Part shown: positions 27,109-36,868 of the stretch, piece by piece
Position numbering within the stretch: the stretch's first letter is position 1
Layout: every line of letters begins with the position of its first letter
Assembly (NCBI GenBank): GCA_947456625.1
Contig: CANGQJ010000011.1
Coordinates: forward strand, 1 to 64,000
Direction of reading: 5' to 3'
Origin: Bacteroidota bacterium
Lineage (GTDB): Bacteria > Bacteroidota > Bacteroidia > Chitinophagales > Chitinophagaceae
DNA: 64,000 bases
The notes under the pieces: model-generated
What the model was told of the DNA's origin: nothing
Seen by the model: the letters and a program-made list of their open reading frames with translations, nothing else
Databases searched by the model: none
Made by a program: the position numbers and the translations under genes

Positions 27109-28104
27109 TTAGTCTACGATAAATGGATAAGATTGATCAATGTAAACATCTTTCAAAACTTCACTATCGTCTGGCCAAGGGCTTTCCTCCGCAAACTTAA
27201 CGGAACCTTCTACAATAGCTGCAATTTTATCATCAATTGCTTTTAACTCTGCTTCAGAAGCATATTTATTGGCTAAAATGGTATTGGTCACTTTTGTGAT
27301 AGGGTCTTGGTTTTTATATTCTTCTACCTCGTCCTTAGATCTGTATTTTTGAGGATCAGAAACCGAGTGCCCTTTGTAACGATAAGTTTTCATTTCTAAA
27401 AGGGTAGGACCATCACCTTCTCTTGCACGTTTCACAGCTCTTGCTACACCTTCGTGAACTGCTTCGGCAGTCATTCCATCTATTTTATCCGAAGGCATTT
27501 CGTAAGCGTCTGCTAATTTATAAATATCAATAACGTTACTAGTTCTTTCAATAGATGTTCCCATAGCGTAGTTATTGTTTTCACAAATAAATACAATTGG
27601 CAATTTCCATAACATAGCAAGATTAAAAACTTCGTGTAACATGCCCTGACGAGCAGCACCATCACCAAAAAAGCACAATACTACATTTTTAGAATCACGA
27701 TATTGTTCAGCAAATGCTAAACCGGCACCTGTACCAATTTGAGCTCCTACAATACCATGTCCACCAAAAAAGTAATTTGCTTTATCAAAAAAGTGCATAC
27801 TACCACCTTTACCTTTTGAACAACCAGTAGCCTTACCATACAGTTCAGCCATGGCAGCATTTGGACTCATTCCTTTTGCTAAGGCTAAACCGTGGTCACG
27901 GTATCCTGTGATAAATGGATCTTCATGATTAGTGGCAGTCATACATCCCGCAGCAATGGCTTCTTGTCCATTGTAAACGTGGAAGAATCCTCGGATTTTT
28001 CCTGCCATTTTATACATTTCTTCTGATTTTGATTCGAACTGACGTATTAATTGCATCAATTCGTACCAATACAGGTAAGTTTCTTTAGAAAATTGTTGAG
28101 CCAC
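27109..28104 (-). CDS. pdhA: pyruvate dehydrogenase E1 component, alpha subunit
   Basis: 331 residues. The thiamine-diphosphate motif runs from GDGAARQGMLHE to ENNNYAMGTS, with the correct spacing between GDG and NN. HGIVGAQIGTGAGLAFA and KTYRYKGHSVSDP (phosphorylation-loop region in other E1-alpha proteins) are well conserved, and the sequence is closer to pyruvate than branched-chain E1-alpha. It decarboxylates pyruvate together with E1-beta. No pdhB is adjacent in the window. The start codon is GTG, with no in-frame ATG nearby. A strong promoter match sits just upstream. Confidence 0.92.
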   Translation of the reverse strand: MAQQFSKETYLYWYELMQLIRQFESKSEEMYKMAGKIRGFFHVYNGQEAIAAGCMTATNHEDPFITGYRDHGLALAKGMSPNAAMAELYGKATGCSKGKGGSMHFFDKANYFFGGHGIVGAQIGTGAGLAFAEQYRDSKNVVLCFFGDGAARQGMLHEVFNLAMLWKLPIVFICENNNYAMGTSIERTSNVIDIYKLADAYEMPSDKIDGMTAEAVHEGVARAVKRAREGDGPTLLEMKTYRYKGHSVSDPQKYRSKDEVEEYKNQDPITKVTNTILANKYASEAELKAIDDKIAAIVEGSVKFAEESPWPDDSEVLKDVYIDQSYPFIVD

Positions 28105-28124
28105 AGTCCTTTAATTTTGAGGAG

Positions 28125-28158
28125 CAAATATACTGTTTTCGTCTTAAAATAGAGCAAA
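28125..28158 (-). promoter_or_regulatory. pdhA promoter
   Basis: Minus strand: TTTG (28158-28155), a 22-base spacer and TATATTTG (28132-28125), a full match to the Bacteroidetes -33/-7 pattern, 21 bases upstream of the GTG start of pdhA. Confidence 0.6.
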
Positions 28159-28166
28159 AAACAGGT

Positions 28167-29798
28167 TTATGCTTCGTTTAAAAATGGGTATTTATAGTCA
28201 GTTGGCGGGTTAAATGTCTCTTTAATGGTTCGGGCACTTAACCAACGGTATAAATTTAACATACTTCCAGCTTTGTCATTGGTTCCAGAAGCCCTAGCGC
28301 CTCCAAATGGCTGTTGTCCAACAACAGCACCAGTTGGCTTGTCATTAATGTAAAAATTACCAGCACTATGACGTAATTTTTGGGTTGCCAATTCAATAGC
28401 TTCTCTGTCCTGAGCAATGATGGCACCAGTTAAAGCATATTTTGAAGTATCGTTTACTAAGTCTAAGGTTTTTTCATATTTGGTTGCAGGGTAAGTATAA
28501 ATAGTAAGTACAGGACCAAAAATTTCTTCACACATGGTGAGGTACTTTGGATCCGATGTTTCAATAACAGTAGGTTCTACAAAATAACCTAGTTTTTTAC
28601 TAAAGTTTCCACCAACTAATATTTTAGCTTTTTTATCCTTTTTTGCTTTATTAATATAACTCGCAATTTTATCAAATGATTTTTCACTTATAACGGCGTT
28701 TACAAAATTGGAAAAATCTTCCACAGATCCAACTTTCATGCTTTGCACGGCTTGCACTAATTTTTCTTTTACCAAACCAGCAATATTACTTGGTAGGTAA
28801 GCTCTTGATGCCGCAGAACATTTTTGTCCTTGATATTCAAAAGCGCCTCTTGCTAATGCTGCTACAACCGTTTCCACATTAGCACTTGGATGAACCATTA
28901 CAAAATCTTTTCCACCAGTTTCTCCAACAATACGCGGGTAAGATTTATAGTTGCTTATATTTTCACCAATTTGTTTCCACATATGATTAAATACACTGGT
29001 AGATCCAGTAAAATGAACCCCTGCAAAATGAGGATGTTTAAAACAAGTATCGCCAAGCACAGGACCATCTACATAAACCATATTAATAACACCATCCGGC
29101 AAACCTGCTTCCTTTAATATTTGCATAAATAAATTAGCAGAATAAATTTGAGCATCAGAAGGTTTCCAAACTACTACATTACCACACATTGCAGCCGAGC
29201 TTGGTAAGTTAGCGCCAATAGCGGTAAAGTTAAATGGAGTCACAGCTAACACGAATCCTTCTAGTCCGCGCCATTCCATACGATTATGAATGCCTGGTGC
29301 AGACACTGGCTGTTGCTTATATATTTCAGTTAAAAAATGAACATTAAATCTTAAAAAATCAATTAACTCACAAGCTGCATCTATTTCTGCTTGATATGCA
29401 TTTTTACTTTGGCCAAGCATAGTGGCTGCATTCATTTCAAAACGATATTTGGTTGCTAATAAGTCTGCGGCTTTTAAAAAAATATGTGCTCTGGATTCCC
29501 AACTCATATTGGACCATTTTTCACGCACTTTTAAAGAAGTAGTAATAGCTGCTTCCACATGCGTTTTTCCTCCTAAGTGATAATGACCTAGGGTATGTTT
29601 AATTTCATGTGGCGGATGTATTGAAATTTTCTTTCCAGTACGAACCGACTTTCCATTAATATACATTGGAATGTCCAAAGTCTTTTTCTTTAATCCTGCA
29701 ATGGCCTTTTTAAGTGCTATTTTTTCAGGTGAACCTGGTGCATAACTTAAAACTGGTTCATTGGAAGGAACTGGGTAATCAAAATATCCTAGTTGCAT
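28167..29798 (-). CDS. pruA: 1-pyrroline-5-carboxylate dehydrogenase
   Basis: 543 residues from the ATG at 29798 (the open frame extends seven codons further upstream, but family N-termini begin near MQLGYFDYPVPSNEP). It is an aldehyde dehydrogenase fold enzyme of the P5CDH type: catalytic Cys327 in GQKCSAASR, general base Glu293 in VGETGGKDF, and the N-terminal VNEPVLSYAPGSPE-like segment peculiar to this family. It oxidises glutamate-semialdehyde to glutamate with NAD+, the second step of proline catabolism. The proline dehydrogenase gene is not in the window. It is 62 bases upstream of pdhA and has the pdhA promoter in between, so the two are probably separate units. Confidence 0.92.
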   Translation of the reverse strand: MQLGYFDYPVPSNEPVLSYAPGSPEKIALKKAIAGLKKKTLDIPMYINGKSVRTGKKISIHPPHEIKHTLGHYHLGGKTHVEAAITTSLKVREKWSNMSWESRAHIFLKAADLLATKYRFEMNAATMLGQSKNAYQAEIDAACELIDFLRFNVHFLTEIYKQQPVSAPGIHNRMEWRGLEGFVLAVTPFNFTAIGANLPSSAAMCGNVVVWKPSDAQIYSANLFMQILKEAGLPDGVINMVYVDGPVLGDTCFKHPHFAGVHFTGSTSVFNHMWKQIGENISNYKSYPRIVGETGGKDFVMVHPSANVETVVAALARGAFEYQGQKCSAASRAYLPSNIAGLVKEKLVQAVQSMKVGSVEDFSNFVNAVISEKSFDKIASYINKAKKDKKAKILVGGNFSKKLGYFVEPTVIETSDPKYLTMCEEIFGPVLTIYTYPATKYEKTLDLVNDTSKYALTGAIIAQDREAIELATQKLRHSAGNFYINDKPTGAVVGQQPFGGARASGTNDKAGSMLNLYRWLSARTIKETFNPPTDYKYPFLNEA

Positions 29799-29877
29799 AT
29801 ATATGTTATTAGACAACAAAAATAAGCATTTAATAAATAGGGCTAAGTAATTGGACTAGAGTAATAAAAGATTACAT

Positions 29878-29885
29878 TAAATTTG
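29878..29885 (+). promoter_or_regulatory. candidate -7 box for the GlmU-like gene
   Basis: TAAATTTG matches TAnnTTTG and lies 17 bases before the ATG at 29903. A TTG occurs 24 bases upstream (29851), slightly beyond the usual spacing. Confidence 0.42.
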
Positions 29886-29902
29886 TTAAACAATACCTAC
29901 AC

Positions 29903-31066
29903 ATGCGATATATATTAGTGGACACACCGGATAGAGCAAATTTTTTTCCTTTTACGCTAACTAGGTCTTTGGCCGAATGTAGGGTAGGTATTTTTACTAT
30001 TCAACAAAGATGGGAACAAAATTTGGGTGACAAAACGGGTGTTTTAACGGAAGCTTATTTGCAAAATTTGTATTCCAATTTGGAATATATGAACGGTGAT
30101 GAGGCATTGTATTTTATTAATGCTTCCTGCATTCCAGAACCAGGTGTAGTGGAGCAAATAAATCAACTCAAGTTGGGTGAAAAATTAATAAGTAAAACGG
30201 GTAAATGGATTGCTACTTATTCACAACATAAGTCAATTGCAAAAATACTTATGGGGGAGCTTCCACCTGTAAATTATACACCTGCTAGTTTTATTATTAA
30301 TGCTGTTCATTTATTACAGCTAAACAAGGAATTTATAGTACGCGATTTTAAATGGGTTCAAAAAAATGGGAAATCCGAATCCATAGATTCAAGCAATAAA
30401 GTAGTAAATGCGGAACAAATATTTATAGAACCCGGCGCTATAGTTACATGTTCAAATTTAAATGCAAGTGATGGCCCAATATATATTGGAAAAGAAGCAG
30501 TTGTGATGGAAGGTGTTAGTATAAGAGGCTCTTTTGTTTTAGGTGCAAAAGCCGTTGTAAAAATGAATACAAGCATTTATGGAAGCACTAGCATTGGCCC
30601 AAATTGTTTAATTGGCGGAGAAATTAAGAATTCCATAATCATGGGATATTCAAATAAGGGGCATGAGGGTTATATGGGAGATAGTATCGTAGGACATTGG
30701 TGTAATTTTGGTGCAGGCACCTGTAATAGTAATATTAAAAATTCAGCAGGAGACATTCAAATGTGGAATGAGGGTAAACAAATATGGGAAACCATTGGTC
30801 AGAAAATGGGGTTTTTAGTTGGGGATTACACTAGGTTTGCTATTCATTCCAGTATTAATACAGGCACCTATGTTGGTGTTGGAGCCAATGTTTTTGGGAA
30901 TGGGTTACTGCCTAAAAACATACCTAATTTCACTTGGGGTATTACACCTGGTTACAGGCTTGAAGAAGTTTTTGAAGATATCAATAATTGGCAAAAACTT
31001 AAAGGTTTTATGCTTTCAGAAGCAGATAAGCAAGTGCTTAAACATTTACATCATATAAGTGCTTAA
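29903..31066 (+). CDS. GlmU-like putative sugar nucleotidyltransferase homologue
   Basis: 387 residues. The N-terminal half begins YILVDTPDRANFFPFTLTRSLAECR, which aligns with the Bacteroidetes GlmU-family proteins but lacks the GxGTRM nucleotide-binding loop of true pyrophosphorylases. From about residue 180 to 330 it becomes a left-handed beta-helix with hexapeptide repeats (IYIGKEAVVMEGVSIRG, TSIGPNCLIGGEIKN, FGAGTCNSNIK), as in acyl- or nucleotidyl-transferases. The acetyltransferase half could be active; the uridylyltransferase half is doubtful. Its substrate is probably a sugar phosphate for envelope synthesis. It is followed by tpiA 89 bases on. Confidence 0.78.
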   Translation: MRYILVDTPDRANFFPFTLTRSLAECRVGIFTIQQRWEQNLGDKTGVLTEAYLQNLYSNLEYMNGDEALYFINASCIPEPGVVEQINQLKLGEKLISKTGKWIATYSQHKSIAKILMGELPPVNYTPASFIINAVHLLQLNKEFIVRDFKWVQKNGKSESIDSSNKVVNAEQIFIEPGAIVTCSNLNASDGPIYIGKEAVVMEGVSIRGSFVLGAKAVVKMNTSIYGSTSIGPNCLIGGEIKNSIIMGYSNKGHEGYMGDSIVGHWCNFGAGTCNSNIKNSAGDIQMWNEGKQIWETIGQKMGFLVGDYTRFAIHSSINTGTYVGVGANVFGNGLLPKNIPNFTWGITPGYRLEEVFEDINNWQKLKGFMLSEADKQVLKHLHHISA

Positions 31067-31103
31067 GCTTTCCTTTTTATAGTTACTTAAGCCTATTTTT
31101 AAT

Positions 31104-31111
31104 TACCTTTG
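31104..31111 (+). promoter_or_regulatory. candidate -7 box for tpiA
   Basis: TACCTTTG matches TAnnTTTG, 44 bases before the tpiA ATG. No good -33 element is visible. Confidence 0.4.
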
Positions 31112-31155
31112 CACGGCATTTTACACCTATTAATTGCATAACAAATTTATATAAT

Positions 31156-31917
31156 ATGAGAAAGCAAATTGCTGCAGCCAATTGGAAAATGAATTTAAGC
31201 GTTTCAGAAGCAGAAATCTTATTAGATCAGTTATTGGCTTCTGAACATAATTTAAGTGCAAACCAAGAGGCTATTTTTGCAGTTCCTGCTATCTATATTC
31301 CTTTGGCTACACAAAAATTAGCTGGTAAAAATAATGTTTATGTTGCAGCTCAAAATTGTCATCCAAAAGCAAATGGCGCTTACACGGGTGAAATTTCTGC
31401 ACCCATGTTTGCATCTGTGGGGGTGAAGCATATTGTTTTAGGACACTCTGAGCGTCGTGAATATTTTAACGAATCAGATGCTTTTTTAGCAGAAAAAACA
31501 AATGCTGTTTTAGCAATAGGAAGTACTCCAATATTTTGTTGTGGTGAACCATTAGAAATAAGAGAAGCGGGTACTCAAAATAGTTTTGTGGAAGCTCAAT
31601 TAAAAAATTCATTATTTCATTTAACTGCAGACCAAATTACTAAAGTGGTTATTGCTTATGAGCCTATTTGGGCAATTGGCACAGGTAAAACAGCAAGCAG
31701 TGAGCAAGCACAAGAAATACATGCCTATATCCGTTCGGTATTTGCTACTAAATATGGTCAAGCTATTGCAGATCAAATTTCAATTTTATACGGTGGTAGT
31801 GTTAAAGCCGCTAATGCTAAAGAAATTTTTTCTCAGCCCGACGTGGATGGCGGTTTAGTAGGTGGTGCCTCCTTAATTGCTTCCGAATTTGCTGCTATTA
31901 TTAATGCACTTAAATAG
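31156..31917 (+). CDS. tpiA: triosephosphate isomerase
   Basis: 253 residues, standard TIM length. Catalytic residues are all present: Lys11 in AANWKMN, His97 in LGHSERR and Glu169 in AYEPIWAIGTG, together with the phosphate-gripping GGSVKAAN and the C-terminal GGLVGGASL. It interconverts dihydroxyacetone phosphate and glyceraldehyde 3-phosphate in glycolysis and gluconeogenesis. It lies 24 bases before lepA on the same strand, so the two are likely co-transcribed. Confidence 0.97.
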   Translation: MRKQIAAANWKMNLSVSEAEILLDQLLASEHNLSANQEAIFAVPAIYIPLATQKLAGKNNVYVAAQNCHPKANGAYTGEISAPMFASVGVKHIVLGHSERREYFNESDAFLAEKTNAVLAIGSTPIFCCGEPLEIREAGTQNSFVEAQLKNSLFHLTADQITKVVIAYEPIWAIGTGKTASSEQAQEIHAYIRSVFATKYGQAIADQISILYGGSVKAANAKEIFSQPDVDGGLVGGASLIASEFAAIINALK

Positions 31918-31941
31918 ATTTTAAAAGACTAGTTTCACTAC

Positions 31942-33726
31942 ATGAAGAACATAAGAAATTTTTGTATCATCGCACATATCGATCACGGTAAAAGTACCTT
32001 GGCTGACCGTTTATTGGAACATACCAAAACTATTACTGAGCGTGAAATGATGAACCAGGTTTTAGATGATATGGATTTAGAGCGTGAGAAAGGAATTACC
32101 ATTAAAAGTCATGCAATTCAAATTAATTATATTCACAAAGGCGAAACCTATACTTTAAATTTAATTGATACTCCAGGTCACGTAGATTTTAGTTATGAAG
32201 TAAGCCGTGCACTTGCTGCCTGTGAAGGGGCGCTTTTATTAGTAGACGCTTCACAAGGTATTCAAGCACAAACTATTTCCAATTTATACTTAGCATTAGA
32301 TAACAATTTAGAGATCATTCCGGTGATTAATAAAATTGATATGGACGGTGCAAAAATACCCGAAGTAACCGACCAAATTATTGATTTAATTGGATGTAAA
32401 CAGGAGGATATTTTATTAGCTAGTGGAAGAAGTGGAATTGGTATTGAAGAAATTTTGCAAGCAGTTTGTGAGCGTATACCAGCACCAGTTGGTAATCCCG
32501 ATGCACCTTTGCAAGCATTAATTTTTGATAGTGTATTTAATAGCTTTAGAGGAATTATTGTTTATTACCGAATTATGAATGGTGTTTTAAAGAAGAATGA
32601 TAAAATACAATTTGTAGCATCTGGTAAAGATTATATAGCGGATGAAGTGGGTGTATTGAAATTGGCAATGACGCCTAAAGCGGAAGTGAGAGCAGGTGAT
32701 GTGGGTTATATAATTACTGGTATTAAAAATGCAAAAGAAGTTAAAGTAGGAGATACCATTACCCTTGCAAACAACCCGGGTGAAATGATTAATGGTTTTG
32801 AGGAAGTAAAGCCCATGGTATTTGCGGGTATTTATCCTGTGAATACCGATGAGTTTGAAGAATTGAGGGATTGTATGGAAAAGCTACAATTAAATGATGC
32901 TTCTTTAACATTTGAATTAGAAACTTCACAAGCTTTAGGTTTTGGATTCCGTTGCGGATTCCTTGGTTTATTGCACATGGAAATTATTCAAGAGCGATTG
33001 GAGCGTGAGTTTAATCAAACAGTAATTACTACGGTACCAAACGTAAGTTTTATAGCCTATACTACTAGGAAGGAAAAGATAATTGTGAACAATCCAACAG
33101 AGATGCCCGATCCTGTAAAAATTGATTACATCGAAGAGCCATTTATTAGGGCACAAATTATTACTACACCTGATTATATTGGAAACATTATTACTTTATG
33201 TTTAGGGAAAAGAGGTATGTTAATTAATCAAAGTTATTTGACACCTACCCGTGTTGAATTAATATTTGAAATGCCTTTAACAGAAATTGTATTTGACTTT
33301 TATGATAAGTTAAAGAGTGGCACCAGAGGATATGCATCCTTTGACTATACTCAAATTGGATTTAGAGAAGCAGATATTGTGAAGATGGATATTTTATTGA
33401 ATGGCGAGAAAGTAGACGCATTGAGTGCGTTAATTCACCGCGGCAAATCGGCGGAGTTTGGTCGTAAATTGTGTGAGAAATTAAAAGAATTATTAACCAA
33501 GCAACAATTCCAAATTGCTATACAAGCAGCCATTGGGGCAAAGGTAGTAGCGCGTGAAAATATCTCTGCGATGCGTAAGGACGTAACAGCAAAATGTTAT
33601 GGTGGTGATATTAGCCGTAAACGTAAATTATTAGAAAAGCAAAAAGAAGGTAAAAAGAGAATGCGTCAAATTGGAAATGTTGAAATTCCACAAGAAGCCT
33701 TCTTGGCAGTATTGAAATTAGATTAA
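31942..33726 (+). CDS. lepA: elongation factor 4 (LepA)
   Basis: 594 residues. GTPase motifs: G1 [10 protein letters not shown]3 DTPGHVDF, G4 NKID. The EF-G-like domains II, III and V follow, and the LepA-specific C-terminal domain includes [20 protein letters not shown] and [17 protein letters not shown], which set it apart from EF-G. It is a ribosome-associated GTPase thought to aid translation or ribosome assembly under stress. The gene converges on a secreted hypothetical protein, with a shared hairpin in the gap. Confidence 0.97.
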   Translation: MKNIRNFCIIAHIDHGKSTLADRLLEHTKTITEREMMNQVLDDMDLEREKGITIKSHAIQINYIHKGETYTLNLIDTPGHVDFSYEVSRALAACEGALLLVDASQGIQAQTISNLYLALDNNLEIIPVINKIDMDGAKIPEVTDQIIDLIGCKQEDILLASGRSGIGIEEILQAVCERIPAPVGNPDAPLQALIFDSVFNSFRGIIVYYRIMNGVLKKNDKIQFVASGKDYIADEVGVLKLAMTPKAEVRAGDVGYIITGIKNAKEVKVGDTITLANNPGEMINGFEEVKPMVFAGIYPVNTDEFEELRDCMEKLQLNDASLTFELETSQALGFGFRCGFLGLLHMEIIQERLEREFNQTVITTVPNVSFIAYTTRKEKIIVNNPTEMPDPVKIDYIEEPFIRAQIITTPDYIGNIITLCLGKRGMLINQSYLTPTRVELIFEMPLTEIVFDFYDKLKSGTRGYASFDYTQIGFREADIVKMDILLNGEKVDALSALIHRGKSAEFGRKLCEKLKELLTKQQFQIAIQAAIGAKVVARENISAMRKDVTAKCYGGDISRKRKLLEKQKEGKKRMRQIGNVEIPQEAFLAVLKLD

Positions 33727-33733
33727 AAAATAT

Positions 33734-33766
33734 AATGGAATGCCTATTTATTGGGCATGTTCCATT
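33734..33766 (-). terminator. terminator of the envelope-sugar operon
   Basis: AATGGAA-TGCC (33734-33744) pairs with GGCA-(TG bulge)-TTCCATT (33754-33766). On the minus strand the stem is followed by ATATTTTTT (33733-33725), giving a canonical U-run. It overlaps the stop codon of the last gene of the minus-strand operon. Confidence 0.6.
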
Positions 33767-34556
33767 TCCCATTTTTCCATACAAAGTACACTTCGTTTCC
33801 ACTTGGAACAAGTGTACTTTTTGCATTTAAATCGTTACTAGTACTAGATAATTCCGAAAGTAATATGGCATTGTTTTCTTTTTCATGTCTAATATATGCA
33901 TTGCTGCCTTTTTTGTAGGTATATATAAACCTATTAATGGGGGCTTTTGGGTAGGTTTCATCTGGTGGATAAATGAAAAAATCACCACCAAAAACTGGCT
34001 CTTCATTTTCAAAATGCATTACTTCAATAATTTTATTTGAGGTAATGTAATTACTTTCATCAAAACCAAGTAAGGTATAGTAATTCGTATTGTTATGATG
34101 TGTCAATATAATATCATAATAAATGGCACCTAACCAATTTTTCCTATTGGAAACTAATTTTGTGGATTGCTCCATTTTATCTGATCTATCAAATAAGGGC
34201 AATAATTTTAAACTACCGTTATTGGTATTAATTTGTATTGCGCCTCTTTGTTTGTAATTACCGTCCTCTAAATCTAATTGCCAAGTAAAAATTCTAAATG
34301 AATTATCCGGAGCGGTAACCAGCCTCACCGAAACAAGTGAATCCAATGGAATATTAAATGAGTATGGATTTTTTAATGTTTGAACTAAAGCCTTTGTAAA
34401 TAAACTGTCTGCTTCGTAACGTCCCTCCAAGGTTGGATCCTCCTGAATTAATTTTGCAATTTGTTGAAGTCCAGTTCCGGTACTATCTATTGAGTTTTGA
34501 GCTTGTAAATTAGTACTGCACAAAATAACAAATACAACTGCAATTAATTTATTCAT
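33744..34556 (-). CDS. secreted hypothetical protein
   Basis: 270 residues. A signal peptide of about 20 residues ends in NLQAQ, the frequent Bacteroidetes cleavage site with Gln at +1. The mature part contains a helical start (LQQIAKLIQEDPTLEGRYEADSLF), then beta-rich sequence with many aromatic residues (RIFTWQLDLEDGNYKQRGA, WLGAIYYDIILT, YYTLLGFDES), ending in VYFVWKNGKWNMPNK. I do not recognise a named domain. It is probably periplasmic. It lies at the end of the operon that carries gmhB and gmhA, 25 bases after gmhB, and its stop is inside the terminator hairpin. Confidence 0.75.
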   Translation of the reverse strand: MNKLIAVVFVILCSTNLQAQNSIDSTGTGLQQIAKLIQEDPTLEGRYEADSLFTKALVQTLKNPYSFNIPLDSLVSVRLVTAPDNSFRIFTWQLDLEDGNYKQRGAIQINTNNGSLKLLPLFDRSDKMEQSTKLVSNRKNWLGAIYYDIILTHHNNTNYYTLLGFDESNYITSNKIIEVMHFENEEPVFGGDFFIYPPDETYPKAPINRFIYTYKKGSNAYIRHEKENNAILLSELSSTSNDLNAKSTLVPSGNEVYFVWKNGKWNMPNK

Positions 34557-34581
34557 ACTTAAAATTAATTAATGTTAGCCG

Positions 34582-35133
34582 TTAAATTGCTTTTGCAAAA
34601 GTTAATAAATGATCAAAACGATAATCTATGGTTTCATGAGGAAAAATAGTCTCAGGATGCGTTGTAGCTAAAAATACGGTATGCATGCCGGCATTACGTC
34701 CAAAATGCATATCACTGCTGCGATTGCCCACCATAATTGATTGCTTAAAATTAATGTGATTAAACATTTCTTTTGCTTGATATGCCATACCTGGTTGAGG
34801 TTTTCTATTGGGGGAATTATTATCTAAATCGGCACAATAAAATATATGATCAATTCTGCCACCAACCTTATTGATACCTTTTAACATATTGGAATGAATA
34901 TCTGAAAGATTTTCGTGGGTCATTAAACCTCGGCCAATTCCTTTTTGGTTGGTAGTAATTACAATGGTTTTAAACTTAGTTGCTAAAATTGGTAGGGCTT
35001 GTAAACTTTCCATGTAAAACTCAAATTTGTCCCAACTTTTCACATAGTCTTCGTTTTTTTCGACATTAATAACGCCATCACGGTCTAAAAACAAAGTCCA
35101 ACTTGGATTAATATCGGTTAATGAAAATGACAT
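34582..35133 (-). CDS. gmhB: HAD-family heptose-bisphosphate phosphatase (GmhB-like)
   Basis: 183 residues from the ATG at 35133 (a TTG four codons upstream is open but would overlap gmhA). HAD-IIIA motifs: nucleophile and acid DRDGVIN, motif II TTNQKGIGRG, motif III with Lys in RKPQPGM and the acidic GNRSSDMHFGRNAGM. It removes the 7-phosphate from D-glycero-D-manno-heptose 1,7-bisphosphate in the pathway to nucleotide-activated heptose. The zinc-binding Cys cluster of enterobacterial GmhB is absent here. A histidinol-phosphate phosphatase role is possible, but adjacency to gmhA favours heptose. One base separates it from the gmhA stop. Confidence 0.82.
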   Translation of the reverse strand: MSFSLTDINPSWTLFLDRDGVINVEKNEDYVKSWDKFEFYMESLQALPILATKFKTIVITTNQKGIGRGLMTHENLSDIHSNMLKGINKVGGRIDHIFYCADLDNNSPNRKPQPGMAYQAKEMFNHINFKQSIMVGNRSSDMHFGRNAGMHTVFLATTHPETIFPHETIDYRFDHLLTFAKAI

Positions 35134-35134
35134 A

Positions 35135-35716
35135 CTATTTACCAAAAATATTTATTTCAACTAATTCACAAATAATGTGTCCCACTAAAATATGAGCCTC
35201 TTGAATACGAGGTGTAGTATTGGAGGGAACATTAATTAAATAATCACCAAGGTCTTTCATTTTGCCTCCTTTTTGACCAGTAAAACCAACCGTAATTACA
35301 CCAATGTTTTTAGCCATTTCAAAAGCCTTTACAATATTTCCTGAATTACCAGAAGTGCTAATACCTACTAAAACATCACCAGGTTTAGCCAAGCCTTCCA
35401 GCAATCTTGCATAAATTACATCATAACTATAATCGTTTGCAACTGCAGTTAAATAGGAGGTATTACAATGAAGCGCATCGGAGGGTAAAGCTTTGCGATC
35501 CTTGTAAAATCTTCCAGAAAATTCGGCTGCTAAATGTTGCGCGTCGGCTGCACTTCCACCATTGCCTGCAAAATAAACTGCATTGCCATTTTGAAATGCT
35601 TTGGTAATAACATTTGTAACAGTTTGAATTTGATTTACCAAATGGGTATCTGCTAATAATTGTTGTTTTACTTCAATGGAAGCGGAAATGATATCTGTAA
35701 TTGCTTGTGTAGACAT
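35135..35716 (-). CDS. gmhA: D-sedoheptulose 7-phosphate isomerase
   Basis: 193 residues with a SIS domain of the GmhA type. The substrate loop AGNGGSAADAQHLAAEF carries the active-site His and Glu, STSGNSGNIV binds phosphate, and the C-terminal RIQEAHILVGH supplies Gln and His metal ligands. It makes D-glycero-D-manno-heptose 7-phosphate, the first step of ADP- or GDP-heptose formation for lipopolysaccharide, S-layer or other glycans. gmhB follows at once. The kinase/nucleotidyltransferase (hldE or hddA/hddC) is not in the window. Confidence 0.92.
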   Translation of the reverse strand: MSTQAITDIISASIEVKQQLLADTHLVNQIQTVTNVITKAFQNGNAVYFAGNGGSAADAQHLAAEFSGRFYKDRKALPSDALHCNTSYLTAVANDYSYDVIYARLLEGLAKPGDVLVGISTSGNSGNIVKAFEMAKNIGVITVGFTGQKGGKMKDLGDYLINVPSNTTPRIQEAHILVGHIICELVEINIFGK

Positions 35717-35737
35717 GTGATATGCTTTATGTAAATA

Positions 35738-36868
35738 TTATATTTTTTGATGCAAGTTTATGAAATTTTCAGCCATTTGCTCCCAACTATATTTTTTCTT
35801 TTCTTCTTTAATATTGGGCAGATAAGTTTCTGCACCATTTTTATACAGTTCCATAATTCCATTTGCAATAGCATCAGAGTTGGGCTCCACTACGATACCT
35901 ACTTTATTATTTGGTACCGTATCTGGCAGTGCTCCAACATTGGTTACAAGCATTGGAATTTCAAAATGATAGGCAAGGGGAGTGACGCCACTTTGAGTTG
36001 CATTTCTGTAGGGCTGGATAATAAAATCGGCACTGCATACATATTTTTTTACTTCACTGTCGGCAACAAAACTGGTGTGTAAAATAATATTGTTGGTTAA
36101 TGCTAGTGTACTAATTAAATCATGATAGGGTTTAGCATCCTCGTAAAATTCACCTACGATCATTAATTTAATATTTTCATTTTTCACGTTTGTACTTGCC
36201 ATTGCTTGTATTAACATGTCAAGTCCTTTATAATGACGAATAAACCCAAAAAATAAAATTATTTTATCGTCATTGTTTAATCCTATTAATTTTCTAGCTT
36301 CTTGCTTAGGTATTGCATTTCCAAAGTGTTCAAAAATGGGATGTGGAGATAAAATAGAAGGTTTATTAGAAAACTTTTTTACATCTTTGGTTACTTTTTC
36401 ACTCATGGTTAAAAAACCATCCATTTTTTTTGCAAAGTAGGTAGTTAGTAATTTATCACCAAACCGTTTTTCATGTGGGATCATATTATCCACTATGGCA
36501 ATTACTTTAGTATGCTTGTTTGATTTAGCAATTCCACAAATAGTACCTAAACAAGGAGCTAAAAAAGGAATCCAATACCGTACAATTATTAAATCAGGTT
36601 TTTGCCTTTTTAATTTTAATCCAATGCGAATCCAATTAAAAGGATTTATAGAATTTATGCCAACGTGAATATTTACATTAGTTGGAGCGGGCTCGGTACT
36701 ATATTGTGTAGTACCTGGAAATAAAAAAGAAGGATATTGAAGCGAAAAGGTTTCAATACTTGTTTTAATATTTTTTTTTGTAAAAGTATTCGCCAGTTTT
36801 TCATCAAAAGCAGATAGGCCACCTCTTAATGGCCAGGCTGGACCTATTATCACAATTGAATTTACCAT
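35738..36868 (-). CDS. GT4-family glycosyltransferase
   Basis: 376 residues in two Rossmann domains. The N-terminal acceptor domain opens with IVIIGPAWPLRGGLSAFDEKLA, and the C-terminal GT-B donor domain contains LFFGFIRHYKGLDMLIQAM, EFYEDAKPY and the E-x7-E region QSGVTPLAYHFEIPMLVTNVGALPD typical of GT4 enzymes. It transfers a sugar from a nucleotide donor, presumably to an envelope glycan. Its 5' end overlaps the end of the GT2 gene by seven bases, and gmhA lies 21 bases downstream, so a role in a heptose-containing glycan is a reasonable inference. The acceptor is unknown. Confidence 0.87.
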   Translation of the reverse strand: MVNSIVIIGPAWPLRGGLSAFDEKLANTFTKKNIKTSIETFSLQYPSFLFPGTTQYSTEPAPTNVNIHVGINSINPFNWIRIGLKLKRQKPDLIIVRYWIPFLAPCLGTICGIAKSNKHTKVIAIVDNMIPHEKRFGDKLLTTYFAKKMDGFLTMSEKVTKDVKKFSNKPSILSPHPIFEHFGNAIPKQEARKLIGLNNDDKIILFFGFIRHYKGLDMLIQAMASTNVKNENIKLMIVGEFYEDAKPYHDLISTLALTNNIILHTSFVADSEVKKYVCSADFIIQPYRNATQSGVTPLAYHFEIPMLVTNVGALPDTVPNNKVGIVVEPNSDAIANGIMELYKNGAETYLPNIKEEKKKYSWEQMAENFINLHQKI

